In this document: piece after piece, positions 32,099 through 35,774 of the stretch | How the letters are laid out: each line of letters starts with the position of its first letter | How positions within the stretch are numbered: position 1 is the stretch's first letter | From: Nostoc sphaeroides | GTDB lineage: Bacteria; Cyanobacteriota; Cyanobacteriia; Cyanobacteriales; Nostocaceae | Length of the DNA: 35,774 nt | Direction: 5' to 3' | NCBI RefSeq assembly: GCF_003443655.1 | Contig: NZ_CP031945.1 | Coordinates: 1 to 35,774 of the forward strand | Program-made: the position numbers and the translations under genes | Notes under the pieces: generated by a model | What the model was told of the DNA's origin: nothing | Databases searched by the model: none | What the model saw: the letters and a program-made list of their open reading frames with translations, nothing else

Positions 32099-32554
32099 TT
32101 ACTTTGAAGGGTTGGTCAACATTGTGATTAACCGTTTAATTTGCCCAACCCGCTTACGTTGGTCATAGCGGCGCTTGGCTTCCGTGGTAATTTTTTCTGT
32201 AAGCGCATTGTCAGTACTAGCAACAGTCCAGGCAGCTTCTAAAAATACCTCAACTGTGATGCCTAATTCTTTACAAAACCGTGTCAATTCTTGGTCGAGG
32301 TCTTTTTCTAGAACGATTGCCGAATGTCGCCGAGTTTGGGGGTATTTTTCGAGTTCGGCTTTGAGTTCTGCAAGTGTGTCACCTCTTTCAGCAGTTGAGT
32401 TGGCAAGTTCTGTAACTATAGTGGGTTGTGGCAATGAGTTTTGCTCTTGTGGTTGGGCTTGGGGCTGTTCTCTCCTCAGAAGTGCATCCTGACGTGGTGT
32501 AACTGTTGGGCGATTGCGTTTGTTGCGTAGTTGGTTGAGTACGTTATCTGACAT
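32099..32554 (-). CDS. ParA partner, probable DNA-binding partition protein
   Basis: A 151-residue protein starting two bases after the parA stop. The N-terminal half is basic and Gln/Pro-rich (LRNKRNRPTVTPRQDALLRR) and probably disordered. The C-terminal half (RRHSAIVLEKDLDQELTRFC, then KELGITVEVFLEAAW) reads as a strand followed by helices, close to a ribbon-helix-helix domain, and ends in basic sequence. In small plasmid partition systems the gene after parA encodes the centromere-binding protein, the most likely role here. Confidence 0.6.
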   Translation of the reverse strand: MSDNVLNQLRNKRNRPTVTPRQDALLRREQPQAQPQEQNSLPQPTIVTELANSTAERGDTLAELKAELEKYPQTRRHSAIVLEKDLDQELTRFCKELGITVEVFLEAAWTVASTDNALTEKITTEAKRRYDQRKRVGQIKRLITMLTNPSK

Positions 32555-32556
32555 TT

Positions 32557-33213
32557 TTATTTGCTCCCAACAGAGGCGCGGATTTTATCGATTAAGATTT
32601 CAAATGGATATTCCAGGTCGGTGTATCCCAACTGCGAGAGGGTTGTACGTTTGTTGATGGCCTGCTTGTAACGTTCTGACTCGCGGATTGAAGGTAGAAC
32701 TAACTTTTCGCCAACTTCGTCACGCATTCCATCTACAGCAGCCCGACTTTCTTGCGCTTGGGTGTTACCAAACCAGCGATCGCGGAAGGGTAGTACACCT
32801 AAGATTGAGGCATTCGTGGCTCCGACATCTCGCAAGCCGCTTAGTAAGTCGAGCGTCCGCACGAGCGAACCGTAACCTTTGACCGATGCTTCTGCGGGGA
32901 TGATTAAAAAATCTGCTGCGCCAATTACTGTTAAACAAATTTGCGATCGCTGGGGTGGGGCATCGATAATGCAAACTTGGAAAATTTGCCTGATGGCTTC
33001 CAATCGTCGCTTGAGTAAGGTTGCACCTACTCCACTGTTAGATAAATAATCTTGTACGGTATCGAGTTGGTCATCGGCGGGGATAAGAAATAAATTGTCG
33101 TTGTCTTGAGTCGGGTAGATGCAGTCTAGGAGTGCGACTGTTTTTTTTAGAAACTCCAATAGGGTTGGTTGGTTGGGTGACAACTCGAACCCCAGATAGC
33201 CCGGATTTCTCAC
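32557..33213 (-). pseudogene. parA: ParA-family partition ATPase, N-terminus removed by the IS
   Basis: A 218-residue frame that begins at a GTG within the IS inverted repeat (RNPGYLGFELSPNQPTL). From there it matches ParA: VCIIDAPPQRSQICLTVIGA is the Walker B/switch region, with ADFLIIPAEASVKGYGSLVR and GVLPFRDRWFG downstream. The N-terminal segment with the deviant Walker A (KGGVGKT) and its signature lysine is absent, since homology stops at 33199-33215 where the IS begins. The ATPase must be inactive. Downstream genes may still be expressed from an IS-borne or internal promoter. Confidence 0.8.
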
Positions 33214-33284
33214 AAACTCGAAAAAAAGCGGGATCGGAAACTGCTAAAATGTATATATGGCAAGTATTTCAGCAGTTATAAACG

Positions 33285-34773
33285 ATGATTCGACCCACAA
33301 GGCGATCGCTCCCAAAACAGTTCAGATTTGAACAACCAAAGTCACCACCGGTTGTAGTTAATTTCCAGGGTGGACAGGTAACATCTGATGCTGGATTAAG
33401 CTTAATTGCTGAAATAGACAGAAAACTACAAATAACATCACAGTTTGCAGAGTGTTTCCAAGATTACCGAAAACAAAATCGAATTGACCATACAGTAGAA
33501 AGCTTAATTACACAAAGGATATACGGACTGGTCATGGGGTATGAAGACTTAAATGACCATGAGGAATTACGTCATGATCCAATGTTTGCTATAGCATTAC
33601 AAAAAAGAATTGGTATAGAAAATGAAGCATTTGTTTTAGCTCCGAAATTGTACATTAAATCGTCTCGAACATTGTCCTGAAGATGTAGAACAAGGAGCAG
33701 ACAGTCGTTACCATAAAATTGGGCATTCTTCAGAAGCAATTGAAAGTCTATTTGTAAAAATATTTCTAGAATCTTACTCGAAAGAACCACGAAAAATTAT
33801 TTTAGACTTAGATGTAACTGATGACTTAGTTCATGGAAATCAGGAGCAAGTTTTTTTCAATACCTATTATGGAGGATATTGCTATGCTCCACTTTATATT
33901 TTTTGTGGCAAACACTTATTGGCAGCAAAACTACGACCTTCAAATGTAGACCCAGCAGCAGGGGCATTGGAAGAGCTACAAAGAGTTATTAAACAAATAC
34001 GTGACCAATGGAGTAATGTCCAGATTCTAGTACGTGGAGATAGTGCCTATTCACGAGATAACATAATGGAGTGGTGTGAGTCCCAAACGGGAGTTGATTA
34101 CGTTTTTGGATTGGCGCAAAACAGTCGTTTAATTCAGATGACTACCACGACTAAAAACAGAGCCTCGCTTGAGTATGAGCAGAAACTATCAACAGTAGTT
34201 TCATTTTTGGAAACTGTATTTAACCCAGGTGAACAACTTCCTGAAGTTGCTTATAACTTGATTAATAACTCAATTTGGTATAAATCTTTAAACTACCAGA
34301 CTCGTGAATCTTGGAGTCGTAGTCGCCGTGTTATCTGTAAAGTTGAGTCTGGAGTCAAGGGAACCAATATCCGTTTTGTTGTCACATCAATTACTACAGA
34401 TAAGATGGCTCCAGGTGAACTTTATACCCAGAAATATTGTCCTAGAGGTGAGATGGAAAATCGCTTTAAAGAACAACAACTGGAACTTTTTAGCGATAGA
34501 ACCAGTACACACACATTTGCGGGCAATCAGTTACGATTGTGGTTTTCTTCTATAGCTTACGCTTTGATGAATGCCTTGCGGTCAAAATGTTTGGCGAAGA
34601 CAGAACTACAAAACGCCCAAGTCGGAACTATTCGGACTAAATTACTGAAATTAGGCGCAGTGATTACTGTAAGCGCACAGCGAATTTTAATTGCAATTAG
34701 TAGCTCAAGTCCTTCTAAATATATTTGGGCTGCTGCTTACAGATGCTTAAAAATGCTGCCAAATACTGCTTAA
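33285..34773 (+). pseudogene. IS1380-type transposase with one frameshift
   Basis: Part 1 (33285 to about 33650) reads MIRPTRRSLPKQFRFEQPKS and GGQVTSDAGLSLIAEIDRKL, then LVMGYEDLNDHEELRHDPMF, the classic IS1380 N-terminus. Part 2 (33655-34773) starts TLNRLEHCPED and contains IILDLDVTDD (catalytic Asp), VRGDSAYSRDNIMEWCES (second Asp) and RGEMENRFKEQQ (Glu region). A single extra base near 33650 separates the frames; removing it would join ...LAPK- directly to -TLNRLE. The enzyme is otherwise complete, so the lesion is recent, or a sequencing error in this one place. Confidence 0.85.
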
Positions 34774-34979
34774 TATTAGTTTTGCTGCATTTCCACTCAT
34801 CTCTAATTAATGATGCTTTCAGCTTGGTTTGATCCAAGTCTACTTTTGAAATGCTTAATTTTATGAACCGAGCATTTCGGTTTCAGTAATCATAAAAATA
34901 TAGTGCTAATTTTGTCTTTAATATCAAGTTTTATACTTAATTAATTTTCCTACCTAAATTTGAATTGATGGTGTATCAA
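34774..34979. other. Non-coding interval between the IS1380 transposase and its end hairpin
   Basis: About 200 bp of AT-rich DNA inside the IS with no gene or repeat that I can see. Confidence 0.5.
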
Positions 34980-35017
34980 AAAAAATGTCTTACATGACCT
35001 CATGTAAGACATTTTTT
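34980..35017. terminator. Strong bidirectional hairpin near the right end of the IS
   Basis: AAAAAATGTCTTACATGA, two bases (CC), then the exact complement ending in TTTTTT. It has a perfect 18-bp stem with a U-run on either strand. It blocks transcripts entering or leaving the IS, and would also end the TOPRIM-gene mRNA. Confidence 0.9.
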
Positions 35018-35774
35018 ATTGCTTGTGAGAAATCCGGGCATCTTCATCATTTGAAGAATTATCAGTATTTTTTAGCTCTGCCAGTTGCGATCGCTCTGCT
35101 ACTGCTGCATGAATCTCCTGCTCAAGAGCGCGGATAAATTCTGGTGTTTCCATCTGCCCCAAGATTTCTTTGATGTCACTTGACTTATATGGTAAATCGG
35201 GGCAGATGTCGTGCGGGTTAATTCCAATAAATGCAATTCCCACCTCGGCAGCACAGTCCTGGCAGGTCTGGAGTTTCTTTAAGCCAGTGTCGTCAGCATC
35301 GTGCAGAAAAACGATTAATCCTATGCCTGAATCTTTAACACGTTGGTATTCTGGGGTAATGGTTTTCTTGTCCCATCCACTGCCAACAAACGTAATCCCA
35401 GCAAGACCATGTGCGCGACCAACTTCTACGCATCCCTCACCTTCATGCTGGAGTAGCGCCGGGGTTCCCGTCACAGATTTAGCACAGGCTAGGGCTTCAT
35501 CAATGCGGTAAGCTTTCCAGGGTTCATCCCCTTTTCTCATCTCTGGAGTGCCATCTGGAAGCCTGTGCCATTGGCGGAAGGATTTATCTTTTCCCTTCTC
35601 TTTGATGTAATCCGCCCATTCATAGCGAATTACCCATTGGGTTTGTGAGTAAGGATAGATTGTTTGTGTTGCATTCCCTGGTATTCCCAATGGTTGCTTG
35701 CAAGTTATGTTTTGAGTTTGGGGTATGTCAGTCGCCGCTTGGGTCAACATCACACAACCCAATTCACCTTTGGC
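35016..35774 (-). CDS. TOPRIM-domain part of a plasmid primase-like protein, continuing beyond the window edge
   Basis: The frame is open from base 35774; the first possible start (TTG, 35762) has no ribosome site and the upstream codons (AKGEL) read on, so this is an internal part. It shows a conserved YSQTQWVIRYEWAD segment, the TOPRIM glutamate in LLQHEGEGCVEVG and the DxD in LIVFLHDADDTG. These occupy the middle of the protein whose zinc ribbon is at 332-1. The C-terminus is not native: the last codons (ARISHKQ, stop) are the inverted repeat of the IS. The protein is therefore probably truncated as well as split at the window edge. Confidence 0.75.
   Translation of the reverse strand, partial: AKGELGCVMLTQAATDIPQTQNITCKQPLGIPGNATQTIYPYSQTQWVIRYEWADYIKEKGKDKSFRQWHRLPDGTPEMRKGDEPWKAYRIDEALACAKSVTGTPALLQHEGEGCVEVGRAHGLAGITFVGSGWDKKTITPEYQRVKDSGIGLIVFLHDADDTGLKKLQTCQDCAAEVGIAFIGINPHDICPDLPYKSSDIKEILGQMETPEFIRALEQEIHAAVAERSQLAELKNTDNSSNDEDARISHKQ

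Larger units (their letters stand above)
33199..35039 (+). mobile_element. IS1380-type insertion sequence
   Basis: GCCCGGATTTCTCACAA (33199-33215) is repeated inverted at 35023-35039, giving a 1841-bp element with one transposase gene and a terminal hairpin. No target duplication is seen: the left flank is part of parA and the right flank part of the TOPRIM gene, two unrelated genes. That is expected if the insertion was followed by an adjacent deletion. Confidence 0.85.

Noticed and set aside
1..35774. tRNA, rRNA or CRISPR array
   Set aside because: Reading both strands gave no cloverleaf with CCA-type arms, no rRNA signature and no regularly spaced repeat series.

Overview
The window looks like a plasmid, or a large piece of one, from a filamentous heterocyst-type cyanobacterium (Nostocales: Nostoc/Anabaena relatives). 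The reasons are AT-rich DNA with many HIP1 octamers (GCGATCGC), a gas-vesicle locus with the Anabaena gene set and order, and a dense load of cyanobacterial insertion sequences around plasmid-type replication, partition and ribbon-helix-helix genes. The two ends belong to one minus-strand primase-like gene: its zinc-ribbon N-terminus is at 332-1 and its TOPRIM part at 35774-35016. The window is therefore probably a circular replicon of about 36 kb cut inside that gene, with one base unaccounted for at the join.

Region 1 (1-2850): primase N-terminus, its conserved untranslated leader, and a MITE-like repeat split by an IS with a frameshifted transposase. Region 2 (2848-13615): a gas-vesicle locus gvpA-gvpA-gvpC-gvpN-gvpJ-gvpK-gvpF-gvpG, convergent gvpV, gvpW, then a double ArsA/Get3-type ATPase and a double-AAA Cdc48-type ATPase. 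GvpA forms the shell ribs, GvpC stiffens them, and GvpN/J/K/F/G/V/W serve assembly. The two large ATPases, in the same orientation, suggest a chaperone module coupled to vesicle assembly. Region 3 (13800-14850): debris of IS630 and Tn3 transposases.

Region 4 (14850-26850): a direct repeat of about 3.9 kb present twice. Each copy has a TOPRIM-plus-helicase primase of about 1,000 residues, a leader of about 450 bp and small upstream genes. The first 961 residues of the two primases are identical. Between the copies lie a ribbon-helix-helix regulator, a divergent promoter that may drive a small RNA of about 260 nt, a perfect 17-bp inverted repeat, an excisionase-like HTH gene with scattered TGGCGAGATT motifs, and an IS4-family element.

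Region 5 (26850-29800): more ribbon-helix-helix genes, a ParM-like actin fragment preceded by clustered TGAAAC motifs, and a TnpB element sitting between two pieces of an IS4 transposase. Region 6 (29900-35774): tyrosine recombinase, a compact operon (decapitated parA, partner gene, DUF4365-like protein, unknown partner), and an IS1380-type element whose inverted repeats cut directly into both parA and the TOPRIM gene.

No tRNA, rRNA or CRISPR array was seen. Family names come from reading motifs, not from database searches.
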